The translations under genes and the position numbers were made by a program. From contig JAFTNE010000061.1 in the NCBI GenBank assembly GCA_017452035.1, forward strand, positions 1 through 9,510: a stretch of 9,510 nucleotides of DNA. Reading direction: 5' to 3'. This DNA is from Clostridia bacterium (GTDB lineage Bacteria; Bacillota; Clostridia; Christensenellales; CAG-314). Below the pieces are notes generated by a model. It saw only the letters and a list, made by a program, of their open reading frames with translations. It was not told where the DNA came from and ran no database searches. The first letter of the stretch is position 1; each line of letters begins with the position of its first letter. Positions 1 through 7,990 of the stretch are shown in pieces.

Positions 1-572
1 AGACTTTGCACAATGCCATCACAGGTGGAAACAATATCCCTACGCTTGTGCATGTCGATGGGTGCATCTATTTGCTTTTTTGCAATGGTATCAACGTACA
101 GTACACTGCCTTTGCGTGTTACCACTGCGTACATCACGTCCAAGCGTGTGGCAAGAGCGTTTTCCAAGTGGTCAATGTTCAATTTGGCAATATTTGCACC
201 AACAGTGATGCCCAACTCTTGCATTTGGGCAGTTACAACGTCACTTGAAAGGTCGCCAGTTACCACAATTTTGCAACAATAACTGGGTAATACCATACAA
301 ACTGCCACCATCAACACAAGCGCAACAATAAGCACAATGTGTTGCTTTGCAAACTCAAAATGCGCAACCATACCAAAGTTTTGCACGTCCGTTACCTTGT
401 AGCACCCTTCTTCAAGCAGTTGCAAAAGGCGTTTTTTGTCGCGATAGTTTACTGTGATGGAGCAACTTTGTCCGCATTTGGTAACGGAAAGCAATACAAT
501 GCCACTTTTGCAAAGCTTACAAATAAGCCTTGTCAAATTGAGCCCACAAAATGTCACTTTGGTGTAACTCAT
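1..572 (-). CDS. yqfD: Sporulation membrane protein YqfD, N-terminal part (runs off the left edge)
   Basis: Open frame of 190 codons from the ATG at 572-570 to the window edge, with no stop. YqfD is a conserved membrane protein of endospore formers whose gene sits next to yqfC; its exact job in sporulation is not settled. The visible protein starts with a soluble stretch (about residues 1-77), has one hydrophobic segment (about 78-98, rich in V/L/I/A), then a region with the family pattern: an 'ELGITVGANI' helix-turn (119-128), a segment like the family's 'WV.v...Gt.l.V.v' (148-160), and 'RRDIVSTCDGIV' (177-188), matching the family's 'ivA..dG.I'. The start overlaps the yqfC stop in an ATGA, and an AGAGGTG ribosome binding site lies at 578-584 inside yqfC, so translation is probably coupled. 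The fragment has about 10 cysteines in 190 residues, unusually many. Family is assigned from motifs and the yqfC neighbour. Confidence 0.83.
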   Translation of the reverse strand, partial: MSYTKVTFCGLNLTRLICKLCKSGIVLLSVTKCGQSCSITVNYRDKKRLLQLLEEGCYKVTDVQNFGMVAHFEFAKQHIVLIVALVLMVAVCMVLPSYCCKIVVTGDLSSDVVTAQMQELGITVGANIAKLNIDHLENALATRLDVMYAVVTRKGSVLYVDTIAKKQIDAPIDMHKRRDIVSTCDGIVQS

Positions 573-835
573 TGTGACACCTCTACCAAGCAAACATCTC
601 CCACAACCACTGCAAAGTGCTTATCCATGCATTTTAGTTGCAAATTTTTGCCAACAATGGTTAGTGTTTGCTTGCCCAAAGTGAAGGCAATTTTGTCCAA
701 AGCGTAGTGACAGATGCCTTTGTGTCCCTCTAACACCACTGTTTTGCCACCAAAAACGGAGTACTTATAGCTGGCAAGTGAGGATATCTCCTGCCCACAA
801 ATTTTGTCAATAACCTGCGTAAACGAATTATTCAT
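569..835 (-). CDS. yqfC: Sporulation protein YqfC (YabP/YqfC family)
   Basis: Small protein of 88 residues, about the usual length for the YabP/YqfC family, which is found in endospore-forming Bacillota. Its core reads like the family consensus: 'VVLEGHKGICHY' (about 33-44), then 'LTIVGKNLQLKCMDKHFAVVVGDV' split over about 58-81, the repeated beta-strand and 'G.nL.i' pattern with a final 'V.G.v..v.v'. No membrane segment is seen. It is the first gene of a yqfC-yqfD pair with a 4-nt overlap. The start is forced, because an in-frame stop lies a few codons upstream and there is no other ATG; however, the only SD-like AGGGG ends just one base before the ATG, an unusually tight spacing. A TATAAT-like sequence lies immediately upstream, too close to be a normal promoter for this start. 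No clear SigE or SigK sporulation promoter could be picked with confidence. Confidence 0.85.
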   Translation of the reverse strand: MNNSFTQVIDKICGQEISSLASYKYSVFGGKTVVLEGHKGICHYALDKIAFTLGKQTLTIVGKNLQLKCMDKHFAVVVGDVCLVEVSQ

Positions 836-932
836 ACCCCTATTATATGATGGTACGCACGCTTTTTAGCCTTGACAAATGCCCTATCGTAAGAAATGTT
901 TTAGATTGTATACCCAATTACACTTGTTAGAG

Positions 933-961
933 AAAAACGCCAACAATTACAGGATAATTGT
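933..961 (-). terminator. Weak intrinsic terminator candidate after copA
   Basis: On the minus strand, 14 nt after the copA stop, ACAATTA and TAATTGT (7 bp perfect, 5-nt loop; 943-961) form a hairpin followed by TGGCG and then a run of five T (933-937). The stem is AT-rich and the T-tract is offset, so this is a weak terminator at best; read-through into yqfC is possible. The rest of the 139-nt gap between copA and yqfC holds no other structure that I can support. Confidence 0.4.
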
Positions 962-974
962 AAAATTGCACTTT

Positions 975-3446
975 TTACAGCTTGACAATTTCCAACACGG
1001 GGTAGCCTTGCGCCTCTACGGCTGATTTCAAAGTATCGGCCATTTCGCAAGAGGTTGTAACTTGGGCGTATTTGCCCTCCAAGCTTACAACAACGTCAGT
1101 AACGCCACTAAGAGCTTTCAAAGTGGACTCTACTCGTCCTGTGCAGTGTGGGCACATCATGCCTTGGATGGAAAGTTTGTATGTCATTGTTATCTCCTCT
1201 GGTGGAAGTTGATTTTCCACCAATTTGTGTTTTGATTTGAAAAAGTTAAGTCGCAATGCGTTTGTTACAACAAACAAGCTAGAGCATGCCATGGCAAGCG
1301 CGCCAAACATTGGCACAAGCTTGATGCCAAATGCAGGATACAACACCCCTGCTGCAAGGGGGATGCCCAGTGCATTGTAGAAAAATGCCCAAAACAGATT
1401 TTGTTTGATGTTTTTTACCGTTGCTTTAGAAAGTCTTATTGCTGTTGCAACGCTTTGCAAATCGTTTTGAACAAGTATTACGTCAGCACTGTCAATAGCA
1501 ATGTCGGTACCATCAGCAACGGCAAATCCCACATCAGCTGTGGCAAGAGCTGGGGCATCATTGATGCCATCTCCCACCATTGCGCAAATAGAGTTTTGTT
1601 TAAGTTCGCTCACAATTTGCGCCTTTTGGTTGGGCAAAACGTCAGCAAAGTAGCTTTCAATGCCAAGTTGCTCGCATACCTGTTGCGCTGTGTAGGCGTT
1701 ATCGCCCGTTAAAAGTACCGTTTTGATACCCAATGCTTTTAGTTGCTCAATGGCAAATTGAGATGTGGGCTTGATTTGGTCGCCCACTGTAATAAGCCCC
1801 CAAAACGCGTTGTCTTTTGCTACAAGTAGCAACGTTTTGCCCTTGTATTGTTCAAAATCAACGTCCACCTCAACACCAAGCTCGTCCATCAAACGCTTGT
1901 TGCCAATGGCGTAGGTTACCCCGTCCACAACGGCTGTTACACCTTGACCAGGGATAGTAGCAAAGTTTGTGGGAGTTGCAAGAGAAATATTTTTATTTTG
2001 TGCGTAGTCCACAACGGCTTTGCCAAGTGGATGCTCGCTTTGTTTTTCGATGCCTGCAACAATGTGCAAAAAGTCACTTTCCGTTGCCGTTGTAACCACG
2101 TCAGCAACAGTTGGCTTACCAATGGTTACTGTGCCAGTCTTATCCAACACAACAGTTTGAACTGTGGAAAGTTTTTGCAAAATTTCGCCATTTTTGATAA
2201 GTATGCCATTTTGCGCGCCTTTGCCTGTGGCAACCATAAGAGCCACTGGTGTTGCAAGCCCCAATGCGCATGGGCAACTGATTACCAATACGGAAATTGC
2301 AAAGTCCAACGAATTAAACAAGGTATTGCCCGTTGCCAACCACACAATTAGCGTCACAAGGGAAATTGCCATAACAACGGGTACAAACACTGCCGAAACT
2401 TGGTCGGCTAGTTTTTGAATGGGTGCTTTGGATGTGCTAGCGCTTTCTACAAGGGCAATAATTTTGGACAAGGTACTTTCTTCGCCAACGGACGTTACCT
2501 CTACTTGAACAAATCCCCCGGCATTTATTGCACCACCAACAACGTTATCCCCCAGTTGTTTTTCCACTGGAATAGGTTCGCCCGTTAGTGCGCTTTGGTC
2601 AACAAAGCAACTGCCAAAGACAATTTTGCCGTCACAAGGGAAGGTCATGCCTGCCTTGACAACTACAACATCGCCCACCTTGACATCTTGACTATCCACT
2701 GTAACTTCGTTGCCATCAACAAGCAAAATTGCGCTTTTGGGGGCAAGATTTTTGAGTTTTGCCAATGCGTCGCCAGTTTTAAGTTTGGAGCGTCCTTCAA
2801 AGTACTTGCCAAGGTTGACAAGTGCCAAAATCATAGCAGAGGACTCAAAATAAAGTTGGTGGTGGTATTGCTCGACAGTGGTCATATCCCCATTACCAAG
2901 GGCACTGCCCACCATAAACATAATGATTACGCCATAGATTGCGCCTGCGCTACTACCAACGGCAATAAGACTATCCATGTTGGGCGCACGACTAAACAAG
3001 CGCTTGAAACCTACAATAAAGTAGCTACGGTTGATGTACCACACGGGCAAGCACAACAGTAGTTGTACAAGCGCAAAGTTGGTGGCGTTTTGAGGGCCAT
3101 CCAAAAAGCTGGGCAGTGGCAAACCTACCATGTGTCCCATTGCAACGTACATCAAAACCACACACAACACAATGGAACTGATAACTCGGCCAAGAGTGAT
3201 ACCTGTTGGTTGCTTTTGTGTGTCCGTTTTTGTTTGCTGTTTTTCGCCGTCAACTGTTGCGTTGTAGCCTGCTTTTACAACAGCATCAATAATATTTTGT
3301 GTATCACAAATATGCTCGCAAACCATCGAGTTTGTAAGCAAACTAACGTTGACGGATGTTACACCCTCAACCTTTGCTACGGCCTTTTCTACGTGAGAAG
3401 AACACGCCGAGCATGTCATACCTGTTACGTTAAACTTTGTTTTCAT
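975..3446 (-). CDS. copA: Copper(I)-translocating P1B-type ATPase CopA with N- and C-terminal HMA domains
   Basis: Membrane pump of 823 residues that uses ATP to export Cu(I) (possibly Ag(I)) from the cytoplasm. Visible in order: an N-terminal heavy-metal-associated domain with the metal site GMTCSAC (C12, C15); membrane helices between about 85 and 215; the actuator TGE (288-290); the transmembrane CPC motif (391-393) that carries the ion; the phosphorylation site DKTGT (D435); the class-specific HP dipeptide (H472-P473); the hinge GDGINDAP (625-632); and the last two helices with YN (690-691) and M-A-C-S-S (719-723), the YN / MxxSS signature of Cu(I) pumps. A linker leads to a second HMA domain with GMMCPHC (C765, C768). 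The second domain at the C-terminus is less common than the tandem N-terminal layout. The start is supported by AAGGAAAG at 3452-3459, 5 nt before the ATG. All catalytic residues are present, so it should be active. It has its own promoter. No copper regulator gene is in view. Confidence 0.96.
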   Translation of the reverse strand: MKTKFNVTGMTCSACSSHVEKAVAKVEGVTSVNVSLLTNSMVCEHICDTQNIIDAVVKAGYNATVDGEKQQTKTDTQKQPTGITLGRVISSIVLCVVLMYVAMGHMVGLPLPSFLDGPQNATNFALVQLLLCLPVWYINRSYFIVGFKRLFSRAPNMDSLIAVGSSAGAIYGVIIMFMVGSALGNGDMTTVEQYHHQLYFESSAMILALVNLGKYFEGRSKLKTGDALAKLKNLAPKSAILLVDGNEVTVDSQDVKVGDVVVVKAGMTFPCDGKIVFGSCFVDQSALTGEPIPVEKQLGDNVVGGAINAGGFVQVEVTSVGEESTLSKIIALVESASTSKAPIQKLADQVSAVFVPVVMAISLVTLIVWLATGNTLFNSLDFAISVLVISCPCALGLATPVALMVATGKGAQNGILIKNGEILQKLSTVQTVVLDKTGTVTIGKPTVADVVTTATESDFLHIVAGIEKQSEHPLGKAVVDYAQNKNISLATPTNFATIPGQGVTAVVDGVTYAIGNKRLMDELGVEVDVDFEQYKGKTLLLVAKDNAFWGLITVGDQIKPTSQFAIEQLKALGIKTVLLTGDNAYTAQQVCEQLGIESYFADVLPNQKAQIVSELKQNSICAMVGDGINDAPALATADVGFAVADGTDIAIDSADVILVQNDLQSVATAIRLSKATVKNIKQNLFWAFFYNALGIPLAAGVLYPAFGIKLVPMFGALAMACSSLFVVTNALRLNFFKSKHKLVENQLPPEEITMTYKLSIQGMMCPHCTGRVESTLKALSGVTDVVVSLEGKYAQVTTSCEMADTLKSAVEAQGYPVLEIVKL
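1185..1198 (-). promoter_or_regulatory. Internal ribosome binding site and in-frame ATG inside copA (possible free CopZ)
   Basis: Within copA the minus strand reads GAGGAG, ATAACA, ATG: a strong AGGAG at 1194-1198, a 6-nt spacer, and an ATG at 1187-1185 in frame with the pump (codon 754). Translation from here would give exactly 70 residues (975-1187), starting MTYKLSIQGMMCPHC and covering the whole C-terminal HMA domain, the usual size of the stand-alone copper chaperone CopZ. Either this is a relic of a former separate copZ fused to copA by loss of the pump's stop codon, or the site is used and one gene makes both pump and chaperone. The sequence is seen directly; use of the start is inference. 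Confidence 0.6.
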
Positions 3447-3464
3447 GTAAACTTTCCTTAGGGC

Positions 3465-3479
3465 ATACTACTTGAGTAT
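3465..3479 (-). promoter_or_regulatory. Inverted repeat in the copA leader, candidate operator
   Basis: ATACT, five bases, AGTAT: a 5-bp inverted repeat overlapping a perfect 8-bp palindrome AGTATACT at 3475-3482. It sits between the copA -10 box and the copA ribosome binding site, roughly +7 to +21 from the expected start of transcription, where a repressor would block the polymerase. It lacks the G/C-tract of typical CsoR sites and the TACAnnTGTA of CopY boxes, so the binding protein cannot be named. Confidence 0.35.
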
Positions 3480-3492
3480 ACTTTGATATATT

Positions 3493-3522
3493 ATTATACC
3501 ACTAAATGATATACAAAATCAA
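3493..3522 (-). promoter_or_regulatory. copA promoter
   Basis: On the minus strand a perfect TATAAT (3493-3498) is preceded directly by TGG, giving an extended -10 (TGnTATAAT), with TTGATT (3517-3522) 18 nt upstream as a -35. The expected start of transcription is near 3486, leaving a leader of about 40 nt before the copA ATG. This is a SigA-type promoter placed correctly for copA. Confidence 0.7.
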
Positions 3523-3615
3523 CTATTTATCAAAAATTGTAGCCATATATGCCCCTGCATTTGCTTTTGACATTTTTACGATAGCCCTCTTTACTTGCAA
3601 AATACTAAAAACCCA

Positions 3616-3654
3616 AACAAAAAAGATACGCAAATGGTATTTTTGCGTATCTTT
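3616..3654 (-). terminator. Strong intrinsic terminator after the DUF1624 gene
   Basis: Perfect 13-bp stem AAAGATACGCAAA / TTTGCGTATCTTT at 3622-3634 and 3642-3654 with a 7-nt loop. On the minus strand it is followed by a T-rich tract (the stem end plus 3621-3616). It begins 39 nt after the stop of the DUF1624 gene and is the likely end of the transcript coming from rho-mnmA. T-rich sequence also follows on the plus side, so it may work in both directions. Between here and the copA promoter (about 3523-3615) I see no gene. Confidence 0.85.
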
Positions 3655-3692
3655 GTGTTTTTGTGATAGGTTGAAAATTTACGTCAATAAAA

Positions 3693-4679
3693 TTAGATAA
3701 TGCCCAAAAGTTGGTGGAACAGGTAGAAAAATCCGTACATAACAAGTTGTGTGCCAAAGTATACCCAAAGGGAATACTTACCACAGAAGGTAATGGGGCT
3801 AACCCACTTGGCGTTGAACTTGGGAAACAACGTTGTGCGCTCTTTGTAAAGTTTCTGTCCAAGGAAAGCACCCACCAAAAACCAGCCAAAATCGGGGAAG
3901 AATGAAAGGTAGTCGCCACCCCAATACTCAGCAAATCCCGGCACGGAAAAACTGTGGTTGGCAAGGAAAAACCAAATGCGACTTTCGTTTGTCCAAGGCT
4001 TTACCTTTGCTTGGTATCCAACAATTAACACAGTGATAATAATGGCAAACATCAGCCAGCCAAACAAGTTGTGTTGCCAGTCCTTTTTGAACTTGGATGC
4101 AAGCCACTCCAACCCAGACCAAACAAGTACCGAAAGGGCCACAACGTGGATAACGTTGAAGTTGATGGTTATATCTGCTTGCAAAATTGACCCTGCTGCA
4201 AAGGTTGCTGCCGAAAGTAACAATGCAAAACACACCATTTTGATGGCACGCTTTCCGTTGGAATTGGAAAAGGCACAGGATACGCCAGAGGTAAACACAA
4301 ACATGGATACAAAAGTATCGTGGGTGAGTGCCCTTAGACCATATGCTCCGTAGTATTGCCCAGAAAGTTCGTACAGCCATTGGAACAATGCTGTTTTGTA
4401 GTTGCTGTTAAACCCATAGCGAACGTCCCACATAAAGTGGTCCCAAACTACAAACAAAATCATAAAGCCACGCAAAAAGTCCACTTCCCAAATGCGTTTT
4501 TTGGGTGCAAGTGTGCTGTCGTTTGCAATGGCAGTAATTTCAGCCTCAACTTGCGCTTGGGTTGGTTGCGCAACTTGTTCCGTTGGTTGCTCGACCGTTT
4601 GCTCTGTTGGTTGTGTAGTTTGTTCCACTGGTAATTCCACTGGAATATCTTTTTTTCTTGGTTTGCGAATTTTTCCCAT
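3693..4679 (-). CDS. DUF1624 / heparan-alpha-glucosaminide N-acetyltransferase-like membrane protein
   Basis: Membrane protein of 328 residues. After a charged start (GKIRKPRKKD) there is a low-complexity Pro-Thr-Glu-Gln segment (about 16-47) with repeated PTEQ/VEQ units. The catalytic-type domain then follows: 'RIWEVDFLRGFMILFVVWDHFMWD' spans 62-85 (family pattern R..eiDflRG...........H...D), 'FVFTSGVSCAFSNSNGKRAIK' spans 127-147 (matching the 'F.fisGis..ls..n..R' element), 'DYLSFFPDFGWFLVGAFLG' at 256-274, and a last helix after 'GKYSLWVYFGTQLV'. About seven to eight membrane segments are expected. The family includes lysosomal HGSNAT, which acetylates glucosamine; in bacteria the substrate is unknown, though a role in modifying cell-surface sugars is plausible. 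The ribosome binding site is weak (AGG about 10 nt upstream). The 66-nt gap to mnmA has no clear promoter, so co-transcription with rho-mnmA is likely. Substrate and role are not determined. Confidence 0.8.
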   Translation of the reverse strand: MGKIRKPRKKDIPVELPVEQTTQPTEQTVEQPTEQVAQPTQAQVEAEITAIANDSTLAPKKRIWEVDFLRGFMILFVVWDHFMWDVRYGFNSNYKTALFQWLYELSGQYYGAYGLRALTHDTFVSMFVFTSGVSCAFSNSNGKRAIKMVCFALLLSAATFAAGSILQADITINFNVIHVVALSVLVWSGLEWLASKFKKDWQHNLFGWLMFAIIITVLIVGYQAKVKPWTNESRIWFFLANHSFSVPGFAEYWGGDYLSFFPDFGWFLVGAFLGQKLYKERTTLFPKFNAKWVSPITFCGKYSLWVYFGTQLVMYGFFYLFHQLLGII

Positions 4680-4716
4680 AACTAATACCTATTGGGTTAA
4701 GATTTTTTGTGATTTT

Positions 4717-4732
4717 TCGCACACGTGTGCGA
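4717..4732. repeat. Perfect 16-bp palindrome between mnmA and the DUF1624 gene
   Basis: TCGCACACGTGTGCGA is a perfect 16-bp palindrome, GC-rich in AT-rich surroundings. On the plus strand it has T-runs on both sides; on the minus strand, the direction in which both neighbours are read, it has A-runs. It is therefore not a normal intrinsic terminator for mnmA, which would need T after the stem. It could be a protein-binding site upstream of the DUF1624 gene, an RNA hairpin controlling its translation, or a terminator for antisense transcripts. Confidence 0.75.
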
Positions 4733-4745
4733 TTTTTTACGTAAG

Positions 4746-7231
<2,486 letters not shown>

Positions 7232-7423
7232 GATTCCTCCAAAAAGGTACAAAGTGTTGTAAAAGTAATAGTACCCATTGCCAACTTGCAATGCGAAAAT
7301 GGCAACAGCGTAAAAGAGGCAATATTACCCCTGATGTTAAAAATGTGTGTTATGTTAAAAATTGAAATAAAAGTGGCAAAAACGCCATCAATAAATAACA
7401 AAAGAAACAAAAAAACTTTGTTG
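7232..7423 (-). promoter_or_regulatory. Long structured rho leader
   Basis: About 190 nt lie between the expected transcription start (near 7423) and the rho ATG. On the transcribed strand there is a small hairpin TGGC-gttttt-GCCA (7374-7387) followed by CTTTTATTT, which could act as a weak attenuator. Near the gene, two hairpins share bases: CATTGC/GCAATG (7276-7281 with 7288-7293, 6 bp) and TTGCCA/TGGCAA (7278-7283 with 7300-7305). They cannot form together. There is also an 11-bp direct repeat ATGTTAAAAAT (7334-7344 and 7352-7362). In other bacteria rho controls itself by terminating in its own leader, so such a long leader fits autoregulation; the mechanism here is inference. Confidence 0.45.
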
Positions 7424-7429
7424 CAATAA

Positions 7430-7458
7430 ATTATACAGTATATTGATACGCTTGTCAA
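7430..7458 (-). promoter_or_regulatory. rho promoter, full SigA consensus
   Basis: On the minus strand TTGACA (7453-7458), a 17-nt spacer and TATAAT (7430-7435): a perfect match to the vegetative promoter in both boxes and spacing. It faces rho and is expected to start RNA near 7423. It probably drives rho, mnmA and the DUF1624 gene. Confidence 0.88.
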
Positions 7459-7590
7459 ATGCAAAAATGCGTAAAAAAGTAATTTGTTTTGTTAAAAAAT
7501 GTCGTCTGCGTAAAAAACAACTATGCAATACCACTGCAAAACGTTCAATTATACAGCAAAAATATCTTTTGCCACACAGGCGCAATTTTG
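7459..7590. other. Spacer between divergent promoters, no gene seen
   Basis: AT-rich 132 nt between the rho promoter and the lysine-riboswitch promoter. Short frames crossing it have no ribosome binding site or family features. The only structure noted is an 11-nt direct repeat TGCGTAAAAAA at 7468-7478 and 7507-7517, 39 nt apart, and a second minus-strand TATAAT at 7548-7553 without a good -35. Confidence 0.6.
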
Positions 7591-7619
7591 TTGACAACAC
7601 TGCCTAATGTTGCTAAAAT
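7591..7619 (+). promoter_or_regulatory. Promoter of the lysine-riboswitch operon
   Basis: TTGACA (7591-7596), a 17-nt spacer and TAAAAT (7614-7619), with TGC just before it giving an extended -10. The expected start is near 7626, about 10 nt before the riboswitch. Strong SigA-type promoter; control therefore lies mainly after initiation, at the riboswitch. Confidence 0.87.
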
Positions 7620-7635
7620 ATAGTCACAACTTAAT

Positions 7636-7798
7636 TTGATAGAGGTTGCGATTTTTATGACAAGCTCAAACAGTCAGGACTTTGTTTGAGTGGTAAAGGA
7701 AAAATCGCCGAAGGTTGTTGCTTGAACCTGAGTGAGCAATTTACCTGGGACTATGCAAAATATGCATAGGACTGTCGCTAAAAGCGGAGAGCTATCGC
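7636..7798 (+). promoter_or_regulatory. Lysine riboswitch (L-box) aptamer
   Basis: Conserved L-box sequence blocks appear in order: AGAGGTTGCG (7641-7650), GCCGAAGG (7687-7694 region onward), CTGGGACT, AGGACTGTCGC and GGAGAGCTATC. The five-helix fold can be drawn. P1 pairs GATAG (7638-7642) with CTATC (7792-7796). P2 pairs GCGATTTTT with AAAAATCGC, topped by CTCAAAC/GTTTGAG. P3 includes TTGCT/AGCAA. P4 is CTATGCA-aaata-TGCATAG. P5 is a short CGC/GCG hairpin. The RNA binds L-lysine. It lies directly upstream of an amino-acid ABC transporter, which identifies lysine as the likely cargo. Family match is from recognition of conserved blocks and helices, not a covariance search. Confidence 0.95.
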
Positions 7799-7829
7799 AC
7801 TTGTTTTGGTTACAATACCGCAATATGCG
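7796..7829 (+). promoter_or_regulatory. Antiterminator of the lysine riboswitch
   Basis: An alternative helix can be drawn: CGCA (7796-7799) with TGCG (7826-7829), then after a 2-nt bulge TGTT (7802-7805) with AATA (7822-7825, one G-U pair), one mismatch, then TGGT (7807-7810) with ACCG (7817-7820, one G-U), closing a TACAAT loop. It uses the 5' arm of the terminator and one or two bases of P1, so it excludes the terminator and competes slightly with P1. It should form when lysine is scarce, allowing read-through. Confidence 0.6.
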
Positions 7830-7853
7830 TCTCACGCTTGTTGCGGTCTTTTT
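7817..7853 (+). terminator. Lysine-responsive terminator
   Basis: ACCGCAA (7817-7823) pairs with TTGCGGT (7841-7847), with an inner stem GCGT/ACGC (7827-7830 with 7834-7837), followed by C and five T (7849-7853). A regular intrinsic terminator placed 20 nt after the aptamer and before the coding genes, as in transcriptional lysine riboswitches. Expected to form when lysine is bound. Confidence 0.88.
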
Positions 7854-7910
7854 ATTGCAAAAAAAACGCCAGTTTTTTGAAATAAACCTTTTTTATTGCA
7901 AAAAAAACGC
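7849..7910 (+). repeat. Two copies of a 21-nt A/T-tract repeat after the terminator
   Basis: A 21-nt unit made of five T, ATTGC, eight A and CGC occurs exactly twice, at 7849-7869 and 7890-7910 (41 nt apart). The first copy begins with the T-tract of the lysine terminator. Each copy can fold T against A around ATTGC. It could be a partial duplication of the terminator tail, a slippage product, or a structured spacer; no function can be assigned. The remaining 7911-7990 leader holds nothing else but the ribosome binding site of the next gene. Confidence 0.8.
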
Positions 7911-7990
7911 AACGCAAGAGAGTATACAAGGTATCTAACACAAACGCCCTATCGAACAAAGTGTAAAAAATCACAAAGAGGTACTCACAC

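Noticed and set aside
2595..3062. Long plus-strand frames opposite copA (also 1848-2351 and 3063-3461).
   Set aside because: They are antisense shadows of an intact, well-conserved pump and have no recognisable domains.
4717..4732. The palindrome as the intrinsic terminator of mnmA.
   Set aside because: In the direction of transcription it is followed by A, not T, so it lacks the tail of an intrinsic terminator.
7232..7291. A 20-residue N-terminal extension of Rho starting at 7291.
   Set aside because: No ribosome binding site before that ATG, whereas GGAGG stands 4 nt before the ATG at 7231, and the extension (Tyr/Phe-rich) is unlike Rho.
7548..7553. A second TATAAT on the minus strand, possible extra rho promoter.
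   Set aside because: No acceptable -35 at 15-18 nt, and the downstream promoter at 7430-7458 is a full consensus match.
7388..7600. A 70-codon minus-strand frame upstream of rho.
   Set aside because: It overlaps both promoters, has no ribosome binding site, and its composition is that of translated AT-rich spacer.
7732..7938. A 68-codon plus-strand frame across the lysine riboswitch.
   Set aside because: It runs through the aptamer, the terminator and the A/T repeats, has no family features, and is explained by the RNA structure.
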